A stretch of DNA of 64,000 nucleotides from Deltaproteobacteria bacterium (GCA_947477565.1 CANJUR010000003.1:62001-126000), one strand, 5' to 3'. Shown: positions 15,082-24,041, counted from the stretch's first letter. A program made the numbers and translations. The notes: a model not told the origin generated them from the sequence alone.

Positions 15082-16035
15082 TCAACCGGTGTTGAGGCAA
15101 TCGTGGGTATCGGACTTTGGCTTGTCTGCAATGGCCAGTACCACCTGAAAGTGGGGCTTCTTGGACTCCCGACAAGCGACCTCGGAGGAGACCACGTGGA
15201 GACCCGACCGGGCGAGCAGCGCGAGCAGTGACGCCGGCGAGAAACCCGCGTGGCGATCACCGTACGGAGCCGTGAGCTCCCGGTGCTGGTGCTGATCAAG
15301 CGACAACAGGACCACCCGTCCCCCTGGTCGCAGCACCCGAAAACACTCCGCGAGCACCTGCGCCGGATGCTCGGCATACGTCAGCGTGTGAAACACCAGA
15401 ACGATATCGAATGAATCCGCCGCGAAGGGCAGCGCATGCGCGTCTGCGAGCCGCGCGCGAACGTGGGGAAAGCCCGCTAGCCGCTCTTTCGCGGCATCGA
15501 CCATGCGCTCGTTGGAGTCGATGCAAGTGAGCGAGTTGCACCGAGGCGCGAGCGAACTGACCGCCGCGCCGTCCCCCGAGCCGATATCGAGGACGTCCCC
15601 AAGCCGCGTCAGCGCCGCAAAGCCCGCCGCGAGGGACTGCCATGTACGGCCGGGCGAGTAGTGCCGCTCCATCTCTCCTGCAAACGACTCGGGCAAGCCC
15701 CCGCGGCGCTCGGCCTCGAGTTCGCTCAGGCGCTGCTGATCGCCCTCCAGGGTCGGATCGGCCGAGCCGATGGCCTCGTCCAGGATGAGTCGCGCGGTGC
15801 CCGGCAGCGTGTCGAGAGCCAGGCCGTAGAAGGCGTGCTGCCCCTCCCGCCTATCGCGCACGAAGCCCCCCTCGCGCAGCCGCGCCAGGTGCGTCGATAC
15901 CCGCGACTGCGAGATACCCGTCACTCGAACGAGGTCAGTCACGCTCAACTCCCGATCGCGGAGCAGGGCGCAGAGCCGTAGGCGGCTCTCGTCGCCGAGA
16001 AGATTCAGCGTGCCTACGTAGTGAGAGAGATTCAT
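15082..16035 (-). CDS. ArsR-family HTH fused to SAM-dependent methyltransferase
   Basis: N-terminal ArsR wHTH ([54 protein letters not shown]) followed by [14 protein letters not shown] methyltransferase domain; immediately upstream of metH on the same strand. Confidence 0.9.
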   Translation of the reverse strand: MNLSHYVGTLNLLGDESRLRLCALLRDRELSVTDLVRVTGISQSRVSTHLARLREGGFVRDRREGQHAFYGLALDTLPGTARLILDEAIGSADPTLEGDQQRLSELEAERRGGLPESFAGEMERHYSPGRTWQSLAAGFAALTRLGDVLDIGSGDGAAVSSLAPRCNSLTCIDSNERMVDAAKERLAGFPHVRARLADAHALPFAADSFDIVLVFHTLTYAEHPAQVLAECFRVLRPGGRVVLLSLDQHQHRELTAPYGDRHAGFSPASLLALLARSGLHVVSSEVACRESKKPHFQVVLAIADKPKSDTHDCLNTG

Positions 16036-16117
16036 CAATCTGCTTATGGCGATGGACGGATGGACGCTAGCCCTGGCGGCTGGACGTGTCAAACGGCGGG
16101 CGATCTCGCGGGGGAGG

Positions 16118-16882
16118 TCAGCGGGCGGGGCGCTGGCGCTGGCGTCGCGGCGTCTCTTCCGGCTTTCGCGCGAGGAAGAGATAGTTGAACCCGCGGAGGA
16201 AGAAGTTGTCGCGCTCCGCGGCCTGGTGAAAGTTGCCCTTCAGCAGGCTCTTGTTGCGGCGCACCACGCTCACGATGTCGATGGGAATGAACCGCACCGT
16301 GAAGATGGAGAAGAGTCCGAATCCGACGGGTGCGAGGCCCTTCTTCGTCTCGAAGTAGTCGCAGACGTAGACGGCGAGCACGCCGCCGGGCTTGAGCACC
16401 CGGTAGGCCTCATCGAAGGCCGCCCGCATGGCCTGGAAATACCTGGGATCGTAAGCCGACAGCTTGCCGATGCACCGCGGGTCGTCGGAGTAATCGATGT
16501 GATCGCCGTAGGGCGGGTCCATGAAGACGACCTGCGCGGAGCCGTCTTCGAGAGGGAGGTCGCGGGCGTCCGCGCGGACGATTTCGGGACGCGTCGGGTT
16601 GAGGTCGAAGCCGCGGCCCTCGCGCTTGAGTTCGCGCGCAACGTCGAGGGTGGTGCCGCTCCCGCAGAAGGGATCGACCACCACGTCGCCTTCGCGCGAG
16701 TAGCGATGGAGGACGTTCCAGATGACATGCGAGGGCGTGGCGCCGACGTAGGCCTTGTCGCCCTGGTCGCCGTCGCCGTGCTGCTGCGATGGGTAATCCC
16801 AGAGCGTGGTGGTGTGCACACGCATGGGCGGACGTTCGAAGTGCTGCCGTCGCGGGGGGGGGCGATGCGGAGGACGTTGCAT
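16118..16882 (-). CDS. Orphan DNA-methyltransferase-like / TRM11-like protein (N4/N6 MTase fold)
   Basis: VVVDPFCGSGTTLDVA (motif I) followed by VVFMDPPYGDHIDYSDD (motif IV); start chosen at internal Met because the longer ORF runs into tRNA-Glu. Confidence 0.75.
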   Translation of the reverse strand: MQRPPHRPPPRRQHFERPPMRVHTTTLWDYPSQQHGDGDQGDKAYVGATPSHVIWNVLHRYSREGDVVVDPFCGSGTTLDVARELKREGRGFDLNPTRPEIVRADARDLPLEDGSAQVVFMDPPYGDHIDYSDDPRCIGKLSAYDPRYFQAMRAAFDEAYRVLKPGGVLAVYVCDYFETKKGLAPVGFGLFSIFTVRFIPIDIVSVVRRNKSLLKGNFHQAAERDNFFLRGFNYLFLARKPEETPRRQRQRPAR

Positions 16883-16982
16883 GGGGGAGGGAAGGTCGAT
16901 CACGGCCACGGAGTAAACGTCAAGATGACGTGAAGGAAATGGTTGCAATCGGAAGGAGATCGAGTAGGTTGCGCGCCGCTCC

Positions 16983-17055
16983 GTCCCCATCGTCTAGAGG
17001 CCCAGGACAGCGGCTTTTCACGTCGCGAACGGGGGTTCGACTCCCCCTGGGGACA
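16983..17055 (+). tRNA. tRNA-Glu (anticodon TTC)
   Basis: GTCCCCA...TGGGGAC acceptor stem, GCGGC-TTTTCAC-GTCGC anticodon arm, GGGGG-TTCGACT-CCCCC T-arm. Confidence 0.93.
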
Positions 17056-17114
17056 CTACTCCATACCTGTTTTAACTCTGTCAGTGATCCGCCATCCGAC
17101 CCCCACGGTCGGTG

Positions 17115-17146
17115 CTGGACGGTCCGCAAACCAGCGGACCGTCCAG
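17115..17146. terminator. Perfect 13-bp stem-loop downstream of tRNA-Glu (possible terminator)
   Basis: CTGGACGGTCCGC-aaacca-GCGGACCGTCCAG, followed by tattta; no long T tract. Confidence 0.5.
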
Positions 17147-17517
17147 TATTTAGGCGGAACGGGCGACGGGTGTGCGGATCGCACGCTCAGCCCCGCGATT
17201 GGCCGGGAGGTCCGGGACGCTACCGTCCGATGTTGCTCATGGTCTGGAGGGCAATCGAGTCGGTGTTGCCGTCTCGACCATGGCCATTGGCAAACCGGTA
17301 TCGGGCCAGGGCGGTGCTCGTCCTCTTCGCGGGTGAGCCCTGCCCGGCGGCGTCACCGTGCTCGCTGGTACCGCAGACGACCCGGCGACTTCCACTCCCA
17401 GCGACCTCGCTACGCCCCCGCCCGCTCCGCGACGCCCTTCGCCCGGAGAGCCTCCCAGAGCCCGCCCAGGTTCAGCAACATCTCCAGCAGGCCCGCCCGC
17501 ACGGTCGCCGAGGGTCA

Positions 17518-17728
17518 GCGCGGCGGCGTCCCACTGCTCGTCGATTCAGCGGACGTGCGGGGGCGCCGGGCCGTCGGCCGAGGCGTAGCGGTGCGGAAGC
17601 CCGCACTCGACGGCGGCACCGAGGGCGAGGGTGGTCTTGCCCACCTGCCGGGGGCCCGCGATCACCTCGATGAACCGGCGCGGTTCGCGCAGGCGTTGAA
17701 CGAGGACGTCATGCTGTGCGCGGTGCAT
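17518..17728 (-). pseudogene. Remnant of AAA/P-loop ATPase (AAA_14/DUF4143-like N-terminus)
   Basis: MHRAQHDVLVQRLREPRRFIEVIAGPRQVGKTTLALGAAVECGLPHRYASADGPAPPHVR..., with Walker A then a stop where the protein should continue (a further WIDEQWDAA segment lies beyond it). Confidence 0.65.
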
Positions 17729-17854
17729 CGCGTGGGATTACTCAGGCCGTTGAGTAAATTCGGTTATTTTAACGAAGTTCGGCGCGCGGTGGGTCGCTGG
17801 GAGGTGCCGAACGACCCACGGAGGACGCGCGGTGGGCGTCGGGAGAATCGGAAC

Positions 17855-18089
17855 GACGAAAGTTCGTGGAGGGGCGGTTGAGGGTAAGCCGCCGATGACG
17901 AAAGTTCGTGGAGGGGCGGTCGAGGGTAAGCCGCCGATGACGAAAGTTCGTGGAGGGGCGGTCGAGGGGAGCCGCCGATGACGAAAGTTCGTGGAGGGGC
18001 GGTCGAGGGGAGCCGCCGATGACGAAAGTTGGTGGAGGGGCGGTCGGGGGGAGCCGCCGATGACGAAAGTTGGTGGAGGGGCGGTCGGG
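17855..18089. repeat. Tandem array of about 5.7 copies of a 41-42 bp unit
   Basis: Units gacgaaagtt[c/g]gtggaggggcggt[t/c]g[a/g]ggg(taa/ga)gccgccgat start at 17855, 17897, 17939, 17980, 18021 and 18062. Confidence 0.95.
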
Positions 18090-18114
18090 CCATGCGTCGA
18101 AGCTCGCGCAGGCC

Positions 18115-18225
18115 GCGCGGCGGCATCCCACTGCTCGTCGATCCAGCGGACGTGGGGTGGCGCCGGGCTGTCGGCCGAGGCGTAGCGGTGCTGGAGCCCG
18201 CACTCGATGGCAGCAACAAAGGGAG
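18115..18225 (-). pseudogene. Second, shorter relic of the same ATPase segment
   Basis: AIECGLQHRYASADSPAPPHVRWIDEQWDAA matches the 17518-17628 copy at both DNA and peptide level, offset 597 bp. Confidence 0.7.
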
Positions 18226-18423
18226 CGAGCGAGAGGGAGTGCGACGGCGGTCCGTCTGCGCACACGACATCAGTGCCCATTCCCCCAACGCCGCCACCAG
18301 AATACCCTTTAATCGATCAGGCTCTGTGCCTCTGTGGCTCTGTGCGAGACCTCTTCTTATGCCGTCGCCTCTCGGACGTCGATCTGACGCGTGACAGCAT
18401 CGGAGATGCGCGCTGTGCGGCGA

Positions 18424-18762
18424 TCAGGCAAGGACGTCGAGCAGACTCTTCTCGGCTTCGTGGGTCGCGCGGAGCACCGCGACATTGGCGCGCACGCCCG
18501 CAAGCGCCCCCTGCTGATCGACGAACTCGGTGGCAAGTTCGGTGTTCGAGGGTGTCTCTACGCCCGGCTCAACGGGCGGAATGGCGCTGGACCACCGCAC
18601 GATGACCGCGGCACCCCCACCGGGAAGGTCTTCCGAAGCAACACGCCCGCTCCGAAAACCAGGAGTGTTGACGTTGGCAACGTTGGTTGCAGACACCGCG
18701 AGGCGCGTCTCTTCGACGCGGACACCGCTCAGCGAAGCGCGCGTAATCGATTGAAAACTCAT
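18424..18762 (-). CDS. Short flagellar basal-body rod/hook-like protein
   Basis: MSFQSITRASLSGVRVEETRLAVSATNVANVNTPGFRSGRV (N-terminal rod motif) and ELATEFVDQQGALAGVRANVAVLRATHEAEKSLLDVLA (C-terminal rod motif). Confidence 0.75.
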   Translation of the reverse strand: MSFQSITRASLSGVRVEETRLAVSATNVANVNTPGFRSGRVASEDLPGGGAAVIVRWSSAIPPVEPGVETPSNTELATEFVDQQGALAGVRANVAVLRATHEAEKSLLDVLA

Positions 18763-18944
18763 GGCTCCCCAATGGGTATCACAACCCACGACGATTCGGA
18801 GCCGACAGGGCACGGACATCGGTTCCGGCCGGGCCTCCCGATCTCTCGGGCCGCACCGCGCGACGCCATCTTTCGGTCTGCTTTGGACGCATCGAAGAGA
18901 ACCGCTGCAACACCGGGCGCCTGGTAGTGGTAAGCAACCGCACC

Positions 18945-19388
18945 ATGCGAAAGCGCCACTTCGTCCTCGGTCTGATCTCGCTCCTCTCCGTCGCTCTGCC
19001 CGTCGGGGCCGATCCGGCGTTGGCTCGTCCCACGATCACCGTGCCGCGCGGCCCGCGACCCACGGCACTACGCACCCGCGACCTGCGCGCCGGAACCGGC
19101 GCCGTGGCCGCCGCGGGCATGGAGGTCGAAGTGCAGTACGTGGGCGTCGCATGGTCCACCGGACGCGAGTTCGACGCTTCATGGAACCGAGGAAGCACCT
19201 TCCGTTTCACCCTCGGCCGCCGGATGGTGATCCCGGGCTGGGACCAGGGGGTCGCAGGCATGCGCGTGGGCGGGCGTCGCGAGTTGGTGATCCCGCCGGA
19301 CCTGGGCTACGGCGCTCGGGGCGCGGGCGGCGCCATCGGTCCCAACGAGACGCTGATCTTCGTCGTCGATCTCGTCTCCGTGCACTGA
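18945..19388 (+). CDS. FKBP-type peptidyl-prolyl cis-trans isomerase (secreted)
   Basis: Signal peptide; VEVQYVGVAWSTGREFDASWNRGSTFRFTLGRRMVIPGWDQGVAGMRVGGRRELVIPPDLGYGARG. Confidence 0.93.
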   Translation: MRKRHFVLGLISLLSVALPVGADPALARPTITVPRGPRPTALRTRDLRAGTGAVAAAGMEVEVQYVGVAWSTGREFDASWNRGSTFRFTLGRRMVIPGWDQGVAGMRVGGRRELVIPPDLGYGARGAGGAIGPNETLIFVVDLVSVH

Positions 19389-19472
19389 ACGACACGCACG
19401 GGATCAGCGCGTCGTGGATCTACGACTCGACCTTCGCGACCGATTGGACCGTGCGATGCTCCACGTCTCGCG

Positions 19473-20546
19473 ATGACCGGACTCGCCACCACTTCAGTGC
19501 TGTCCTTCCGCCACCTGCTGACCGGGGCGATCGAGGAATTTCTCGCGGAGCAGAACCTCGGGAAGGACGGGTTCGCCAACGATGTCGCCGAGACCATCGT
19601 GGCGTTGTCGCGCTACCGGGAGGAGGGCGCAGCACTGTTTCCTGCGGTGTTTTTCGGGGACGACCTCGCGCGCCTACTGCATCACCTCGGAGGGCGTGAC
19701 CCGGTGCTCGTCGGCAGCGGCCCGCGCTCGCCGCACACCACCCGTCGCGCCCTGAAACAGTGTGCCCCGCTCGGCAAAGGCGCCTGGGCGATCTTCCTGG
19801 TGCGTCACGGCGCCACCTACGATTACGGCGTGTTTCGTGCCGATGACTTCGTGCTTTCCGAGTCCCCGATGGCGCGACTCCGGGCCCTGGCCGACCCAGC
19901 GCTGCACCTCATTGGCATCGTGCAACTCGCCGAGAACATCCTCGAGGTGCGCGGCAGCGGCGGCGCCGGACGCCTCGTGCATCTCTCTGGCGCACGCACG
20001 GATGTTCCTCCTGCCACGATGCTCCTCCTTGAGTTGGTGGGCGCGATCACCCGCGACGTCGCCGACGACCTCCGCCCCGCGACCGGAACCTTCTTCCGTC
20101 GGGTCCTCATCGATGCGCTGCGCTCCACGCACGGGTCGCTCACTGCGGTGCTCCCGCACGGTTCACACGATGTCGGGCCCTTCACGGACGGCCTGCTTCT
20201 GACGCCGCCGATCGACGTTGCGGCGCGCGTGTCGGCCTGGCGTCGCGATGGCTCCATCGCCGCCCGCTCGGACGTCCAGGGCCTCGCGCAACTCCTCGCC
20301 GGGATGCTCAGCGCTGACGGCATCACCCTTCTCGCTTCGGACGGATCCATCGTCGGCTACAACGTTTTCCTCCATCCGGGCCCGGACACCAGCGGCGACG
20401 AGACCTCCCTCGGCGGCGCCCGCCAGCGCACCTTCCGCGCGCTCGCCTCGGAGGTCGGTCGCACCCTCGTCGCGGCCTTCGTCCGCTCTCAGGATGGCTA
20501 CTCCGAGTGCCGCATCGCCGACGCGCGCGACCCCGTCTGGCGTTGA
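19473..20546 (+). CDS. Putative diadenylate-cyclase (DisA_N/DAC)-like protein with N-terminal sensor-like region
   Basis: C-terminal ITLLASDGSIVGYNVFLHPG...SLGGARQRTFRALASEVGRTLVAAFVRSQDGYSECR resembles the DGA...GxRHRAA...SEExG order of DAC domains. Confidence 0.5.
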   Translation: MTGLATTSVLSFRHLLTGAIEEFLAEQNLGKDGFANDVAETIVALSRYREEGAALFPAVFFGDDLARLLHHLGGRDPVLVGSGPRSPHTTRRALKQCAPLGKGAWAIFLVRHGATYDYGVFRADDFVLSESPMARLRALADPALHLIGIVQLAENILEVRGSGGAGRLVHLSGARTDVPPATMLLLELVGAITRDVADDLRPATGTFFRRVLIDALRSTHGSLTAVLPHGSHDVGPFTDGLLLTPPIDVAARVSAWRRDGSIAARSDVQGLAQLLAGMLSADGITLLASDGSIVGYNVFLHPGPDTSGDETSLGGARQRTFRALASEVGRTLVAAFVRSQDGYSECRIADARDPVWR

Positions 20547-21433
20547 GCGCGGACTCCCGGCAGCCACCCCTGTCCCTGCGCGCCGGCGGCACCCTCGTCG
20601 GCCTCGCAGCCCTCTGGGGTGCGTCGTTTATGCTCATTCGCGTGGCGGTGCCGTCCCTCGGCGCACTTCCGCTCATCGGCGTGCGCGTGGCCACCGCGTC
20701 TCTAGTGCTCACGCCGCTCGCGCTCTCCCGCACCGGCCGCGAGGCCCTCCGTGGACGCTGGGCCGCGCTGCTCGTGTTGGGAGCGTGCAACACCACGATC
20801 CCCTTCGCGCTGCTCACCGCCGCGACGAAGCGTCTGCCCTCGGGTGTCGCTTCGGTGCTCAATGCAACGGTGCCGCTCTGGGGCGCGCTGGTCGCGTGGT
20901 GGTGGTTCGGTGACGCGCTCTATTTTTCTCGAGCGATTGGTCTATTTGTAGGCTTCGGTGGGGTCCTGGCACTCATCGCCGCGAGGGGCACGCTCACCCT
21001 CGACGGAGACCTCCCCTCGGTGCTGCTGTTTCTCCTCGGAACGCTCTCGTATGCGATCAGCGCAGGCATCACACGGAAGTACCTGTCGGGCCTCTCGGCG
21101 CTGCGCGTCACCGCGGGGAGCATGCTCGGCGGCGCGGCCACCCTGCTCATTCTGCTGCCGTGGGTGCGGCCTCCGGCGGCGGCGACCGGGCGCGCGTGGG
21201 CCTGCGCGATCTTCCTGGGCCTCGGCTCGACTGCTCTCGGCAACTGGGCGTACTTCGACCTTATCGGGCGCGTTGGGATGTCGCGCGCCATCACGGTGAC
21301 GTACCTCGCGCCGGTTTTCGGGCTGTTTTGGGCGACGACGTTGTTGGGTGAGCGCTTCACTCTCCCAATGCTCGGAGCGGCGGCAATGATGGTTCTGGGA
21401 ACGGTGTTCGCGACGCGTCCGCGACCGTCGTAG
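20543..21433 (+). CDS. EamA/DMT-family transporter
   Basis: Ten hydrophobic segments, LVGLAALWGASFMLIRVAV N-terminus; possible TTG start overlapping the upstream stop (TTGA). Confidence 0.85.
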   Translation: MSADSRQPPLSLRAGGTLVGLAALWGASFMLIRVAVPSLGALPLIGVRVATASLVLTPLALSRTGREALRGRWAALLVLGACNTTIPFALLTAATKRLPSGVASVLNATVPLWGALVAWWWFGDALYFSRAIGLFVGFGGVLALIAARGTLTLDGDLPSVLLFLLGTLSYAISAGITRKYLSGLSALRVTAGSMLGGAATLLILLPWVRPPAAATGRAWACAIFLGLGSTALGNWAYFDLIGRVGMSRAITVTYLAPVFGLFWATTLLGERFTLPMLGAAAMMVLGTVFATRPRPS

Positions 21434-21573
21434 TCGCCGGGAGGCCTTCCTCCGGGGGGTCTGCACTACTCGCCCCAACGCTTAGAAACAGTCGATTCAT
21501 CGCCGCCCGCCCCGCAGAGCAACGCACCGACAGCGAAAGGCGGGAGGCCTCCGACGCGATCGCCAGGAGTCCC

Positions 21574-22200
21574 TCAGGGCAGAAGCGGGCAGCGTCCGGT
21601 GCGGGGGTCCGGACTGCCGCAACGGTTCATACATCCTGGAATTCCGCAGGGATAGCAGCAGAGCAACCCTGCGGCGCAAGCGCTGTCGCTGGCACAGGTT
21701 TGCCCTGCGGCGAGACCGCCCGCGTCCACTCCCGCATCGGTGCCGGCGTCCACGCGAAGCGCAGGGGCGTCGCATGTACCGCCGTTGCAAGCGCACACGG
21801 CAGCGGCCAACTCGGGGCACGCGCTCGGACAGCCCAACGGGCACCCTCGCACTTCCGCCGCGCAGATGATCTCACTCGGATTGCACCGCCCGCATCCGCA
21901 CCAGAACGCATGGCAGCCCGTCACCGGATCGCAACGCCCCGCAACGTCCGTGACCGCAACGTCATGCACTCCGCGATCGACGCTGACATCGACCCCACGA
22001 TCGGCCTCGACTACGTCGCTGGTGGAGGCCTCGGGCGCGTCGAGCGGGCGCGGAGAATCAAGCGTTACGACATCGGCCGCATCGTGCGAGGAGGCCTCGA
22101 GAAACGAGGCATCGACCGGTGCCGCGATGGTGTCGGTGCACCCTGATGACAGCGATCCGACGAAGAGTGCCGTGACGAGCGTGCGAAACAGGATGCGCAT
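21574..22200 (-). CDS. Cys-rich putative lipoprotein
   Basis: MRILFRTLVTALFVGSLSSGCTD lipobox; Cys-rich C-terminal half. Confidence 0.6.
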   Translation of the reverse strand: MRILFRTLVTALFVGSLSSGCTDTIAAPVDASFLEASSHDAADVVTLDSPRPLDAPEASTSDVVEADRGVDVSVDRGVHDVAVTDVAGRCDPVTGCHAFWCGCGRCNPSEIICAAEVRGCPLGCPSACPELAAAVCACNGGTCDAPALRVDAGTDAGVDAGGLAAGQTCASDSACAAGLLCCYPCGIPGCMNRCGSPDPRTGRCPLLP

Positions 22201-22272
22201 GTCTTCGAAGCTACCGTCAGGCAGTCGCGGAAGCGATTCCCGAGTAAGCGGACCCTACCGTCGCTCGGGCGA

Positions 22273-23190
22273 TCAGCGGCCGGAGTACGGCAGCGCCTCG
22301 ATGTGCGACTGCAGCGTGCGAGACACGAGCGAGAAGAAGTCGTACCCGGTGCGCGCCTCCAGCGCATCGACGGTCACGACGTAGCGTTGCCAGCCCGAGC
22401 CGGAGCCCGCCTCGTTGGGCATCTCGACGGCGACCAGTGGCGTCGTGGCCGTCACCGATTCGACCCCCTGGCCTCGCTGCACCAACGCGATCACCTTCCA
22501 CGTTGACACCGGAATCGACACCCGACGCGCAGGATCGGCGCTCCGCCCGATGGCTGGACAACCCTCGGAGGGCAGGTTGCCTTGCGGCGTTCGATCGGTT
22601 GCGCAGGACTGCTCCCATAGGCCACCGGCGACGATGAAGAGGTCCCAGCCCTCCCTGGCCTTCTCGACGGACCAACGCTCGAGCGACTCCCACGCCCCTG
22701 CGTTGATGGCGTGTCGCTGCGGCACGATGTTCGTGGTGAGAAACGTGGCGGCGTTGTCCTCAACGGTCGCCGTGCGCTCCGCCGATGGGCAAAGATGCCC
22801 GTGATCGTAGCCGCCCCCGGAGTAGTCGCGATGATGCACCCCGTAGACGCCTGCGGGGAGCTGCGGATCCGGCGAGAAGATCCGTTGTGTGCGGCCCACG
22901 GAGCCGAGGTCGCTCGACGTGAGTCGCCACGCGACCCAGTTGGGGTTGTTGCGAAAGCGGTTGTACGACACGACGTACTGCGGCTTTACCAACACAATTT
23001 CGTCCTGCGGAGAAGCATCCGTGGGGGTTCCGAGCGCGAGGTGCACGCTCTCCCCCTGCGCAACGACCGGACCAGGCGTCGGCAGCCTCGGCGGAGACGG
23101 ACGCCGCGCGTGTGACTCGCTACGATCGAGGTCACACCCGATCGCCAGGACAAAAACAGCGGCCCAGCCCAGAGCGCCTATCGGCTTCAT
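22273..23190 (-). CDS. DNA/RNA non-specific endonuclease (NUC1-like), putative lipoprotein
   Basis: Signal MKPIGALGWAAVFVLAIGCD; YDHGHLCPSAERT variant of the DRGH motif, NIVPQRHAINAGAWESLERW. Confidence 0.85.
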   Translation of the reverse strand: MKPIGALGWAAVFVLAIGCDLDRSESHARRPSPPRLPTPGPVVAQGESVHLALGTPTDASPQDEIVLVKPQYVVSYNRFRNNPNWVAWRLTSSDLGSVGRTQRIFSPDPQLPAGVYGVHHRDYSGGGYDHGHLCPSAERTATVEDNAATFLTTNIVPQRHAINAGAWESLERWSVEKAREGWDLFIVAGGLWEQSCATDRTPQGNLPSEGCPAIGRSADPARRVSIPVSTWKVIALVQRGQGVESVTATTPLVAVEMPNEAGSGSGWQRYVVTVDALEARTGYDFFSLVSRTLQSHIEALPYSGR

Positions 23191-24041
23191 TGGCGCTCGT
23201 CGGCTTTGGCGCGCTGCCAGTACCCTTCGAGTTCCGCCTCGCTGTGCGCGTCGATGGCTCGCCCGGCTTCCTTTGCCAACGCCTCGACCCGACCGAAGCG
23301 CGACGCAAATCGCCTGTTACAGCGGGTAAGCGCGTCCTCCGGATCGATGCCGTGCTTACGCGCCGTGTTGACTACGGAGAACAGCACATCGCCCAGTTCG
23401 TCGGTCATCGCCTCGCGATCGCCGGACCCCACCGCAGCGTCGAATTCCGCCAATTCTTCATCGATGCGCGCGCGCGGCCCAGCGGCATCGGGCCAGTCGA
23501 AGCCGACTCGGGAGGCCTTGTCCCCCATCCGCAGCGCGAACAGCAGCGCTGGCATACCCCGGGGGATGCCCTCGAGCGTCCCGCGCCCCTTTTTCTCCGC
23601 GAGCTTCAGCTTCTCCCAGTTGGAGATGACCTCCGCCGACCCGGCGACCTGCTCACCCGCGAACACGTGCGGGTGCCGACGCTCAAGCTTCTCGCAGATG
23701 TCGTGCACCACGTGCTCCACCGTAAACCACCCGAACGACCGCGCCATCTCGCTCTGAAAGACCACCTGAAGCAGGAGATCTCCAAGCTCTTCTCGGAGGT
23801 GTGCGACGCGCGGGTCATCCGCGGAGCGGGTAATTTCACCTGCCTCGGTAATCGCCCGTTTCGCATCGTCGCCGAGACCGTCGATGGCGTCGCAGACCTC
23901 AAACGCCTCCTCGACGGCGTAGCGCTTGAGCGAGGCAAGGGTCTGCTCGCGATCCCACGGACAGCCGTCTGCCGCGAGCAGTCGCTGCATCACGGAGACG
24001 ATGCGGGCGAACCCTGAGGTCATTGGGTGCTTTACGCTCAT
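23187..24041 (-). CDS. mazG: Nucleoside triphosphate pyrophosphohydrolase
   Basis: CPWDREQTLASLKRYAVEEAFEVCDAID and EELGDLLLQVVFQSEMA motifs. Confidence 0.93.
   Translation of the reverse strand: MSVKHPMTSGFARIVSVMQRLLAADGCPWDREQTLASLKRYAVEEAFEVCDAIDGLGDDAKRAITEAGEITRSADDPRVAHLREELGDLLLQVVFQSEMARSFGWFTVEHVVHDICEKLERRHPHVFAGEQVAGSAEVISNWEKLKLAEKKGRGTLEGIPRGMPALLFALRMGDKASRVGFDWPDAAGPRARIDEELAEFDAAVGSGDREAMTDELGDVLFSVVNTARKHGIDPEDALTRCNRRFASRFGRVEALAKEAGRAIDAHSEAELEGYWQRAKADERQ

Noticed and set aside
17855-18089. Possible CRISPR array
   Set aside because: Units are contiguous with no variable spacers and there are no cas genes; it is a simple tandem repeat.
17738-18297. Three overlapping minus-strand ORFs of 164-180 aa through the repeat array
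   Set aside because: All three frames are open only because of the repeat and GC content; no frame is favoured, so none was called as CDS.
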